64,000 nt of DNA, taken from the NCBI GenBank assembly GCA_016793165.1, contig JAEULA010000118.1, positions 25,257 to 89,256 on the forward strand, read 5' to 3'. A program made the translations under genes and the position numbers. Source of the stretch: Alphaproteobacteria bacterium. Lineage in GTDB: Bacteria; Pseudomonadota; Alphaproteobacteria; CACIAM-22H2. Every line of letters begins with the position of its first letter. Position 1 is the stretch's first letter. This document shows, piece after piece, positions 51,723-59,627 of this stretch. Below the pieces are notes generated by a model. It had not been told where the DNA came from. It worked only from the letters and a program-made list of their open reading frames with translations, and did not search any database.

Positions 51723-53321
51723 TCACGCGCTCGCGCGGCGCGGGATCGTGAACACGATCGGCCACAGCTCGACGCCCTTCAGCCCCTTGCGCATCGCGGT
51801 CACGTTCTCGTTGACGTGCAGCCAGACGTACGGCGCCTCGTCCCAGACGATCTTCTGCACCTGGCCGAGCAGGTCGTTCTGCCTGGCGAGGTCCACCGTC
51901 TCGTTCGCCTGCTGCAGCAGCGCGTCGACCCGGGCGTTGCGGTAGCGGCCGATGTTCCAGACGTCGAGCTTGCCCGCATCGTCCGCGTTGGACTTGAAGA
52001 GCGACTCCAGGTGATAGAGGCCCGAGGCGTTCGACGGGTTGAAGCCGAAGATCGCCACGTCGAAGTTCAGCGCCGCGCGGTCCTTGCGCAGCTCGCCCCA
52101 GTAGGCGCCGCCCTCGATCTTGGTGATCGCCGCATCGATTCCGAGCTGCTGGAAGGCGCGCTGGCAGATCTCGGTGATGCTGACGTCGCCCGGGAACAGC
52201 CCCTCCGAAGCGAGCATGCGCATCTTCAGCGGCTGGCCGCCCTTCTGCATCTTGCCGTCCGCGCCCGGCGTCCAGCCGGCCTGCGCCAGCAGCGCCTTCG
52301 CCTTGTCGATCGAGTACTCGTACTCGCCGGCGCGCCGGTAGCCCTGGGTATCGAAGGCAAGCGGCGAATCCGACGCCCTGGCGAAGCCGAAGAAGACGCG
52401 CTCGGCGATCGCCTTCACGGGCACGGCGTGGTTCAGCGCCTGGCGCACCCGCACGTCGTCGAATGGGGCCGCCGCGAGGTTGATGACCAGGCCGAAGGGC
52501 CGCAGGCTGGGTCGCGTGATGACCTCGAGCGAGGCCTCGCGCTTGAGTCCGGCGACGAGCTGCACGGGGACGGAGTCCACGACGTCGACCGATCCGGTGC
52601 GCAGCGCCGCGACCCGCGTCGCCGGCTCGGCGATGAACTTGAAGGCCAGCCGCTCGGTCGCCGGCTTGCCGCCCCAGTAGCCGTCGAAGGCCTTGAGCAC
52701 GACTTCCTGGCCCGGCGTGAAGCTCTCGAGCATGAACGGGCCGGCGCCGACGGGATTCTGGGCGACACCCTTCTCGCCGTGCTTGGCGATCGAGGCGGGC
52801 GACACGATCGAGCCCGACCCGTGGGCGAAGCTGTTGAGGATCTGCGAGAACGCCGCCTTCGTGCGCACGACGACGGTGCTCGCGTCGACGACCTCGATGC
52901 CGGCCACCACGTCCCAGAGCGGACGGTTGGTTGGCGTGCGCTCCTTGTCCATCAGCCGCTCGACGTTGAACTTCACCGCGGCCGCGTCGAATGGCGTGCC
53001 GTCCTGGAACTTCACGCCCTGGCGCAACGTGAAGCGCACGGACTTCACGTCCGGCGCCAGCTCCCAGGCCGTCGCGAGCTGCGGCACGATCTTCAGGTTC
53101 TCGTCGAAGTCCACGAGGCGGTCGAACAGGCAGTAGCCGACCTCGTAGCCGCCCGGATAGGTCGCGAAGGCGCCCTGCGCCGGGTCGAGCGCGGTCACGC
53201 GCGTGCTCTGGCCGTAGGTGATGGTCTTGCCCGGCGCGGCCTGGGCAAGCGCCGTGCGCCAGCCGAGCAGCGGCGTCGCGGCGACGCCGCCCATCAGGCC
53301 AAGTGCTGTACGACGATCCAT
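51723..53321 (-). CDS. ABC transporter substrate-binding protein, DppA/OppA type
   Basis: A 532-aa family-5 binding protein with a Tat-like leader (MDRRTALGLMGGVAATPLLG). Features: TALDPAQGAFATYPGGYEVG, LATAWELAPDVKSVRFTLRQ, VKFQDGTPFDAAAVKFNVER and PFDDVRVRQALNHAVPVKA. It is the first transporter gene of the operon and follows the PLP desulfhydrase by 88 nt, which contains a 7-bp hairpin (CGGCCGC/GCGGCCG, 53364-53387). Confidence 0.95.
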   Translation of the reverse strand: MDRRTALGLMGGVAATPLLGWRTALAQAAPGKTITYGQSTRVTALDPAQGAFATYPGGYEVGYCLFDRLVDFDENLKIVPQLATAWELAPDVKSVRFTLRQGVKFQDGTPFDAAAVKFNVERLMDKERTPTNRPLWDVVAGIEVVDASTVVVRTKAAFSQILNSFAHGSGSIVSPASIAKHGEKGVAQNPVGAGPFMLESFTPGQEVVLKAFDGYWGGKPATERLAFKFIAEPATRVAALRTGSVDVVDSVPVQLVAGLKREASLEVITRPSLRPFGLVINLAAAPFDDVRVRQALNHAVPVKAIAERVFFGFARASDSPLAFDTQGYRRAGEYEYSIDKAKALLAQAGWTPGADGKMQKGGQPLKMRMLASEGLFPGDVSITEICQRAFQQLGIDAAITKIEGGAYWGELRKDRAALNFDVAIFGFNPSNASGLYHLESLFKSNADDAGKLDVWNIGRYRNARVDALLQQANETVDLARQNDLLGQVQKIVWDEAPYVWLHVNENVTAMRKGLKGVELWPIVFTIPRRASA

Positions 53322-53409
53322 GGTTTTCCCCTTTGACGTGTCGATGATGATGCTCCGTGGCGTCGGCCGCGGGCCGCCCTGCGGCCGGATCGCGCGCGTC
53401 GGGCCGTCG

Positions 53410-54459
53410 CTACGATGTCGCGCCCTTGCCGTCCGCCCACAGCTGGTTCCACGTGAAGATCGCAGGCGTGCCGCCGGTGTGGACGAACACGACGACATCG
53501 TCGCGCTTGAACCGGCCCGCACGGATGTGCGCGATCATCCCCGATGCCGCCTTCCCGGTATAGACGGGGTCGAGGATGATCCCTTCGTGGCGCGCGAAGA
53601 GCCGCGTCGCCTCGTTGCCGGCGTCGCTCGGCACGCCGTAGCGCTCGCCGACGAACTCCCCGAAATTCGTGATGTCCGACGGCGCGAGGCGCAGGGAAAG
53701 GCCCAGCGCCTCGCAGGTCTCGTTGGCGATCTTCGCCGTGCGCGACGGCACGTCGAACTCGCTGGTCGCGGTCACGCAATGGACGGCGAAGCCGCCGAAC
53801 AGCTTGCGCGCGATCTCGAGGCCTGCAGCGCCCTTGCCGCTCGACGACATGTAGAAGGCGGTCGGCTTCAGACCCATCGCGTCGAGCTGTTCGAGCATCT
53901 CGATCGTCGTCTCGAGATAGGCGACGGCGGACGCGACGTCGAACATCGGGTTGTCGTTGAGGATGTGCGGCTTGCGGCCCTTGCGCCGGCACTCCTCGGC
54001 GAGGGAATCCAGCAGCCGGCGCTGCTCCTGCCGGTCGCGCGCGAAATGCACCTCGGCGCCGAGCAGGTAGTCGACCAGCAGGTTGCCCTGCACCTGGTTG
54101 GGTCGCGAGCCCTCGAGCACGAGGATGGTCTCGAGGCCCAACTTGTTGCAGGCGCCGACGGTCTGGCGCGCGGAATTGGATTGCAGGTCGAGGCCGACGA
54201 TCACGACATCGGGCTTCTCGGCCATCGTCCGGGCAAGCCGGAACTCGAGATTTCGAAGCTTGTTTCCGCCGAAGGCGACACCGGTGAGGTCGTCGCGCTT
54301 CACGAAGATGCGCGGCCCCCCGAGAAGCCTCGCGAGGTTGGGCGCCTCGGTCATCGGCGTGTTCTTGATCGCGATGTCGACGCGCGGGATGCGCGCGATG
54401 GCCGCGCGGACCTCGGCGAAACCCGGATGCGTAGCGACGACAGCGGGCGAGTCGTTCAT
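53410..54459 (-). CDS. PLP-dependent D-cysteine desulfhydrase / ACC deaminase family protein
   Basis: A 349-aa fold-type II PLP enzyme. The Schiff-base Lys lies in FGGNKLRN (K67), preceded by IFVKRDDLTG, with SSSGKGAAGLEIARK and VFVHTGGTPAIFTW as further family blocks. Likely reaction: D-cysteine (or a related amino acid) to pyruvate, sulfide/ammonia; exact substrate open. The ATG at 54459 is chosen over a TTG at 54465. It starts the five-gene operon with the importer and amidohydrolase. Confidence 0.9.
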   Translation of the reverse strand: MNDSPAVVATHPGFAEVRAAIARIPRVDIAIKNTPMTEAPNLARLLGGPRIFVKRDDLTGVAFGGNKLRNLEFRLARTMAEKPDVVIVGLDLQSNSARQTVGACNKLGLETILVLEGSRPNQVQGNLLVDYLLGAEVHFARDRQEQRRLLDSLAEECRRKGRKPHILNDNPMFDVASAVAYLETTIEMLEQLDAMGLKPTAFYMSSSGKGAAGLEIARKLFGGFAVHCVTATSEFDVPSRTAKIANETCEALGLSLRLAPSDITNFGEFVGERYGVPSDAGNEATRLFARHEGIILDPVYTGKAASGMIAHIRAGRFKRDDVVVFVHTGGTPAIFTWNQLWADGKGATS

Positions 54460-54606
54460 GCCCAAGCCCCCCTGGGAGCGATGAATGGAGCGGCAAGCTT
54501 ATCCTCACCGCGCCCCGAAATCGCATCGACGCTTGCCCCGAGCGGGCCGGAACAACCCCAGGAAGCATGTTCTTGATTCGTTCTCGTCGCCCGCTATGCT
54601 CTGCGC

Positions 54607-55704
54607 ATGGTCGACGAGCTGCCATCCGCCGCGCGAAAGGGCCGCGGCGCCGTGTCGAATCCCGACGGCCGCTTCGAGGCATCGCGGCGCGTCGTCGTCG
54701 ACGACGGCTGGGCGCGAGCGCCGGCTCCCGGCGACGCCGACGACGAGCCGCCGCCGCTGGCGACGACCCTGACCGTCGATGCGAGCCGCACGATCATCGC
54801 GCGCAACGACTCCCCCGACATCCCCTTCAGCCAGTCGATCAATCCCTATCGCGGCTGCGAGCACGGCTGCGTCTACTGCTACGCGCGACCGAGCCACGGC
54901 TACCTCGGCCTGTCGGCGGGGCTCGATTTCGAGACCAAGCTGTTCTTCAAGCCCGAGGGCGCGAAGCTGCTGCGCGCCGAGCTGGCGCGCCCCGGCTACA
55001 AGCCCAGTGCCATCGCCTTCGGCTCGAACACCGACCCCTACCAGCCGGTCGAGCGGCGGCTCGGCCTGACGCGGCAGCTGCTCGAAGTGCTGGTCGAGCA
55101 CGAGCATCCGTTCACCATCGTCACAAAGTCGGCGAACGTCGTGCGCGACATCGACCTGATCGCGGCGATGTCGGCGAAACGCCTCGCCAAGGTCTTCGTC
55201 TCGGTGACGACGCTCGATCGCGAGCTCGCGCGCAAGCTCGAGCCCCGCGCCTCGACGCCGGCCCGCCGGCTCGAAGCGATCCGCGCCCTCGCCGGAGCCG
55301 GCGTGCATGTCGGCGTGATGACCGCTCCGATCATCCCCGCGCTCACCGACCACGAGGTCGAGGCGCTTCTGCAGGCCGCGCACGAGGCTGGCGCCGTGTC
55401 CGCCGGCTACACGGTCCTGCGGCTGCCCTTCGAGATCAAGGACCTGTTCAAGGAATGGCTGGCGGCGCACGCGCCGCTGCGCGCGGAGCATGTGCTGTCC
55501 CGGGTGATGCAGCTGCGCGGCGGGCGGCTCAACGATCCGGAGTTCGGCTCGCGCATGCGCGGCACCGGCCTCGACGCGGAGCTGATCGCGCGACGCTTCC
55601 GCCTCGCGTGCCAGCGCCTCGGCCTGAACAAGAACGACTGGTCGCTCGACCTCTCCCGCTTCCGCGTGCCGGCCAAGCCGAGCGCGCAGATGAGCCTGTT
55701 CTGA
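54607..55704 (+). CDS. PA0069-family radical SAM protein
   Basis: A 365-aa radical SAM enzyme of the spore-photoproduct-lyase-like/Rv2578c/PA0069 group. The cluster motif is C84-x3-C88-x2-C91 in YRGCEHGCVYCYARP. Later parts show SNTDPYQPVERRLGLTR and VGVMTAPIIPALTDHE. The C-terminus ends PSAQMSLF, usual for the family. Function is unknown. Single rightward gene, divergent from the desulfhydrase. Confidence 0.93.
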   Translation: MVDELPSAARKGRGAVSNPDGRFEASRRVVVDDGWARAPAPGDADDEPPPLATTLTVDASRTIIARNDSPDIPFSQSINPYRGCEHGCVYCYARPSHGYLGLSAGLDFETKLFFKPEGAKLLRAELARPGYKPSAIAFGSNTDPYQPVERRLGLTRQLLEVLVEHEHPFTIVTKSANVVRDIDLIAAMSAKRLAKVFVSVTTLDRELARKLEPRASTPARRLEAIRALAGAGVHVGVMTAPIIPALTDHEVEALLQAAHEAGAVSAGYTVLRLPFEIKDLFKEWLAAHAPLRAEHVLSRVMQLRGGRLNDPEFGSRMRGTGLDAELIARRFRLACQRLGLNKNDWSLDLSRFRVPAKPSAQMSLF

Positions 55705-55752
55705 ACGGGTGCGGCGCGGAGCCGGGTGCGGCGCGGCGCCGGCGCTTGGCGA

Positions 55753-56874
55753 TCAGCGGCGCCGGCTCTCCGCCAGACGCAGGAACTCGGGCGCCGTCGC
55801 GAGGACGCCGACGACACGCTCCGCCATCCGCCGCGCGCCGGCGTCGGTGAAGTGGACGGTGTCCACGAAGTGCGCCGGGTCGCCCGGAATGTCGTTCTCG
55901 CCCTCGATCAGCATCGCGCCCGTCGAGCGGCCGACCTCGCGTATCACGTCGTTGTACCGGCGATAGCCGTCGACCAGACCCGGCAGGCTCATGAACGGCA
56001 TGACCACCAGGGCCGAGACGGCGGCACGACGCTGCTGCTCGAGATTGTGCTCGGGTCGCAGATGCGTGGCGAAGGTCGCGACCGCGACCACGGGCGCGAC
56101 GCGTCGCGATTCCTCGACGAGGCGCGTGAGATCGGCCCGGAAGCCCTCGCCAAGGCGCGCGGGATCGAAGGCCAGGATCGATTTCGCGTCGGCGGCCTGG
56201 CGCTCCGCCGCCATCACGCGGAGGTTCTTGCGCAGCAGCTCGTAGAGCAGGGAATACTCGTCGATCCCGTGCCGCATCAGGTCGCTGGGCTTGAAGATGC
56301 CCGCCTCCTCGGCCAGCCGGCGCAGTTCGCCGCTCAGGTCGTTGGTGGCGTGGTAGATCACGATCACGTCGGGCTTCAGCACACCGACGCGATGGCGCAG
56401 GTTGGTCAGCGACGCCTCGACGCGATAGCCGGGCGCGCCACCGTTCACGTAATCGAACTCGACGCCGGGAAACCGGCGTCCAAGCATCTCGATCGCCTGG
56501 TGCGGCCAAACCGCGGCATCGCTGCTCACCTCGGCGCAATAGGTCGTCGAGGCGCCCAGGAATGCGATGCGGAGGCGATGCGCGGGCTTGTCGCGCGGGA
56601 TCTCCGGGCCGCGGAACCCGAGGGAGTTGATGCTGATCGTCCCCTCGCGCGCACCGGCGCGCAAGACCCGCAGCTTGAGGACGGGATCCTCCTGGTAGAG
56701 ATGCTCATAGCTCGCGAGGGTGCCGTACTTGTACCACTGGCGGACGCGGACGAATCCCTCCGCGGCGAGCAGCACGACGACCAGCGCGAGGACGACGACT
56801 GCCGCGAGCCCCGCCCACAATCGGGCGGTGGCCGGCGGCGCCGGCCCGTCAGTCGAGCTCGAATTTGGATTCAT
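55753..56874 (-). CDS. SGNH/GDSL hydrolase-like membrane-anchored protein
   Basis: A 373-aa protein with an N-terminal membrane helix (about 21-38) and a periplasmic SGNH domain. Catalytic blocks: block I FLGASTTYC (S109), block II YVNGGAPGY (G146), block III YHATNDLS (N178) and block V DTVHFTDAG (Asp-x-x-His). Probably deacylates or transfers acyl groups on a surface glycan. Last gene of the carbamoyltransferase cassette; its start overlaps the carbamoyltransferase end by 26 nt. Confidence 0.9.
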   Translation of the reverse strand: MNPNSSSTDGPAPPATARLWAGLAAVVVLALVVVLLAAEGFVRVRQWYKYGTLASYEHLYQEDPVLKLRVLRAGAREGTISINSLGFRGPEIPRDKPAHRLRIAFLGASTTYCAEVSSDAAVWPHQAIEMLGRRFPGVEFDYVNGGAPGYRVEASLTNLRHRVGVLKPDVIVIYHATNDLSGELRRLAEEAGIFKPSDLMRHGIDEYSLLYELLRKNLRVMAAERQAADAKSILAFDPARLGEGFRADLTRLVEESRRVAPVVAVATFATHLRPEHNLEQQRRAAVSALVVMPFMSLPGLVDGYRRYNDVIREVGRSTGAMLIEGENDIPGDPAHFVDTVHFTDAGARRMAERVVGVLATAPEFLRLAESRRR

Positions 56875-58684
56875 AGTTCTGCCGCAGCGCCGGGTCCTGG
56901 TCTTCCTTGCGCAGGAAGCAGTTGCCGACGGCCAGCGTCTCGATCTCCGTCCCCATGAAGCACCGGAACGCGTCCTCCGGCGTGCACACGATCGGCTCGC
57001 CGCGGACGTTGAAGCTCGTATTGACGATGACCGGGCAGCCGGTCAGCTCCTTGAAGCGCGAGATCATCGCGTAGTAGCGCGGGTTCGTCTCGCGATGGAC
57101 GGTCTGGATGCGCGCCGAATAGTCGACATGCGTCACCGCCGGAATCGTGGAGCGCGGAACGTTCAGCTTGTCGATGCCGAACAGGCCCCGCTCGGCCTCG
57201 GTCATCTCGATGCGGTGCCGCGCCGCGACGTCGGCGACCAGCAGCATGTAGGGGCTGTCCTCGTCGAGATCGAACCACGTGCCGACGTCCTCGCGCAGCA
57301 CCGAGGGCGCGAAGGGGCGGAACGATTCGCGGTACTTGACCTTGAGGTTCAGCAGTTTCTGCATCGTCGGCGACCGCGCATCGCCGAGGATCGAGCGCGC
57401 CCCGAGAGCGCGCGGGCCGAACTCCATGCGGCCCTGGTGCCAGCCGAGCGCCTTCCCGTCGGCCAGCGCACGCGCGCAGAGATCGATGATGCCGTCACCT
57501 TCGATGCGCTCGAAGCGGGCCCCCGCCTTGCGCAGCCGTGCCGCGATGTCGTCGTCGGCATAGGTCGGGCCGAGATAGCTGCCGGCCATGCCGTCGATGG
57601 CGTCGCCGGTGCGCCGCGACTGGCCCTTGTAGAGATGATGGGCGACCAGCGCCGCGCCGACGGCGCCCCCGGCGTCGCCGGCGGCAGGCTGGATCCAGAT
57701 CCGGTCGAAATGCTTCTCGCGCAGCAGCTTGCCGTTGGCCACGCAGTTCAACGCCACGCCACCGGCCAGGCACAGGTTGCGTTCGCCGGTCTCGCGGCCG
57801 ATCGCGCGCGCCAGCTTGAGCACGACCTCCTCGGTGATCGCCTGGATCGAGGCGGCGAAGTCCATCTCGCGCTGGGTCAGCCGCGACTCCTGCTTGCGCG
57901 GCGGCGCACCGAACAGCTCGTCGAAGCGCTCGTTCGTCATGCGCAAGCCGGTGCAGTAGTCGAAATAGTCCAGGTTCAGGCGGAAGCTGCCGTCGTCCTT
58001 GATGTCGATGAGGTGCGACTTGATCTTGTCGACGAAGCGCGGCTCGCCGTAGGGCGCGAGCCCCATCACCTTGTACTCGCCCGAGTTGACCTTGAAGCCC
58101 GTGTAGTAGGTGAACGCCGAGTAGAGCAGGCCCAGCGAGTGCGGAAAGTGGATCTCGCGCAGCACGTCGAGCTTGGCACCGTTGCCCAGCGCCAGCGACG
58201 TCGTCGTCCACTCGCCGACCCCATCCATCGTCAGGACCGCAGCACGCTCGAACGGCGAAGGATAGAAGGCGCTGGCGGCGTGGCTGAGATGGTGCTCGGA
58301 GAAGAGGAGGCGCGAGCGCCAGTCCACGCTCGCGTCGAGCTGCCCGAGCTCGCCGATCAGCTGGCGCTTCTGGAACAGCTTGTCCTTGATCCAGACCGGC
58401 AGGGCCTGGCGGAAGGATTCGAAGCCGCGCGGGGCGAAGGCGAGATACGTCTCGAGCAGCCGCTCGAACTTCAGGAACGGCTTGTCGTAGAAGGCGACAT
58501 GGTCGATCGCGCTCGGCGCGACGCCGGCGATGTCGAGGCAGGCGCGCACGGCGTTATGGGGAAAGCCCTCGTCGTGCTTCTTGCGGGTGAACCGCTCCTC
58601 CTGCGCCGCGGCCACGATCCGGCCGTCGGCGACGAGCGCGGCCGCGCTGTCGTGATAGTAGGCCGACAGGCCCAGGATCAGCAT
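56849..58684 (-). CDS. Carbamoyltransferase (NodU/CmcH/TobZ family)
   Basis: A 611-aa O-carbamoyltransferase. The N-terminal Kae1-like domain starts LILGLSAYYHDSAAALV and carries H131/H135 in SEHHLSHAASAF, the expected metal pair, with GGVALNCVANGKL later. The C-terminal YrdC-like part includes ARALADGKALGWHQGRMEFG and NTSFNVRGEPIVCTP. Such enzymes make carbamoyl-AMP and pass the carbamoyl group to a hydroxyl of a sugar, antibiotic or Nod factor. The acceptor here is unknown. Confidence 0.95.
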   Translation of the reverse strand: MLILGLSAYYHDSAAALVADGRIVAAAQEERFTRKKHDEGFPHNAVRACLDIAGVAPSAIDHVAFYDKPFLKFERLLETYLAFAPRGFESFRQALPVWIKDKLFQKRQLIGELGQLDASVDWRSRLLFSEHHLSHAASAFYPSPFERAAVLTMDGVGEWTTTSLALGNGAKLDVLREIHFPHSLGLLYSAFTYYTGFKVNSGEYKVMGLAPYGEPRFVDKIKSHLIDIKDDGSFRLNLDYFDYCTGLRMTNERFDELFGAPPRKQESRLTQREMDFAASIQAITEEVVLKLARAIGRETGERNLCLAGGVALNCVANGKLLREKHFDRIWIQPAAGDAGGAVGAALVAHHLYKGQSRRTGDAIDGMAGSYLGPTYADDDIAARLRKAGARFERIEGDGIIDLCARALADGKALGWHQGRMEFGPRALGARSILGDARSPTMQKLLNLKVKYRESFRPFAPSVLREDVGTWFDLDEDSPYMLLVADVAARHRIEMTEAERGLFGIDKLNVPRSTIPAVTHVDYSARIQTVHRETNPRYYAMISRFKELTGCPVIVNTSFNVRGEPIVCTPEDAFRCFMGTEIETLAVGNCFLRKEDQDPALRQNYESKFELD

Positions 58685-58694
58685 GACGCCCGGC

Positions 58695-58844
58695 TCAGAA
58701 CAGCGTGTAGATGAAAGGCGCGATCGCTGACCCCTGGGCCAGGATGAGCAGGCCGCCGACGGCGAGCATCATCACGATGATCGGCATCATCCACAGCTTC
58801 TTGCGCGATCGCAGGAAGGCATAGAGCTCGGATAGGAAGGACAA
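58695..58844 (-). CDS. DUF5989-like 49-residue membrane protein (TTG start)
   Basis: A small gene read as (M)SFLSELYAFLRSRKKLW followed by one membrane helix (MMPIIVMMLAVGGLLILAQG) and a short APFIYTLF tail. It starts with TTG; GGGAG lies about 9 nt upstream. Proteins of this form are usually found beside SxtJ and carbamoyltransferase genes, and it lies exactly between them (10 nt to the carbamoyltransferase ATG, 15 nt after SxtJ). It probably anchors the enzyme to the membrane. Confidence 0.85.
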   Translation of the reverse strand: MSFLSELYAFLRSRKKLWMMPIIVMMLAVGGLLILAQGSAIAPFIYTLF

Positions 58845-58859
58845 GGCGCGACGCTCCCG

Positions 58860-59270
58860 TCAGAATTGATTCGGCAAGGTCTTGGGGTCCGGTCCCGGCG
58901 GATCGCGCGCGACCCAATAGGACTTCATCCCCGGTTCGAACCGGCGGGAGAGCGGATCGCGGCCGCGCACGCGCATCACCAGCGCGAACGGCGTCAGCAC
59001 GATGAAATAGATGACGCCGAGCATCACCGGGCTGACGACGCGATGCAGGAGCTCCGCGAACCGCATCCAGAGACGGTTCAGCGGTGCGAGACGGTCGGGG
59101 GCCACGAGCGTGACGACCAGGGTCGCCGCGCTCAGCCCTAGCCACACGGGCAACCAGGCGCCGCCGCGCCACCAGGACCAGAGCGCCACGAGTCCGAACA
59201 CGATGACGAACAGCCGGCCGAACGAGCGGTTCGACGGCAGGGGCGCCTCCTCGGGTGCAGGTCGAGTCAT
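58860..59270 (-). CDS. SxtJ-like membrane protein
   Basis: A 136-aa protein with about three helices: FGRLFVIVFGLVALWSWW, WLPVWLGLSAATLVVTLV and VVSPVMLGVIYFIVLTPFAL, ending in RFEPGMKSYWVARDPP, typical of the SxtJ family named from the saxitoxin cluster. The ATG at 59270 gives the family N-terminus; a frame open from 59351 adds 27 unlikely residues. First gene of the compact cassette SxtJ-DUF5989-carbamoyltransferase-SGNH. Confidence 0.88.
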   Translation of the reverse strand: MTRPAPEEAPLPSNRSFGRLFVIVFGLVALWSWWRGGAWLPVWLGLSAATLVVTLVAPDRLAPLNRLWMRFAELLHRVVSPVMLGVIYFIVLTPFALVMRVRGRDPLSRRFEPGMKSYWVARDPPGPDPKTLPNQF

Positions 59271-59627
59271 CTTCGTCTCGGTCCGCGCGGTTTCGGTTGG
59301 CGACCCTATGTCCGACGGCGGCACGGCGTTGATCGCCGCATGCCGGATCAAGACGTCGGATCCCCGATCTTTCTTCTGACCGGACTATCTCAGCGAAAGA
59401 TATCGGGGACAAGCCGCGCGGCGGCGCGACGGCCCGACTACCACTCTTGAATTCCGCGAACATGCGGCGCGGCGCGGCGCCCGACACGCGGGGGTCGAGC
59501 CGGCGCGCGCCGACTCAAGGAGGAGTCACCGGACACAGGCCGCGCGCGAGCGGGGACGGCGGAAAGTCAACCGGCGAGTGCGGCGGACTCCGGCGTGACC
59601 CGAGGCCATGCGCGCCCGCCGCGACGC
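59271..59627. promoter_or_regulatory. Gap upstream of the SxtJ cassette (357 nt)
   Basis: No gene supported. Contains an imperfect inverted repeat, TCCCCGATCTTTC (59361-59373) against GAAAGATATCGGGGA (59394-59408), with a two-base bulge; it could be an operator or a leader stem for the cassette. A palindromic CGGCGCGCGCCG lies near 59500, where the 3' region of the upstream exported-protein gene ends. Confidence 0.5.

Noticed and set aside
55707..55736. Direct repeat GGGTGCGGCGCGG at 17-bp spacing after the radical SAM gene
   Set aside because: Only two short GC-rich copies; likely local duplication without clear role.
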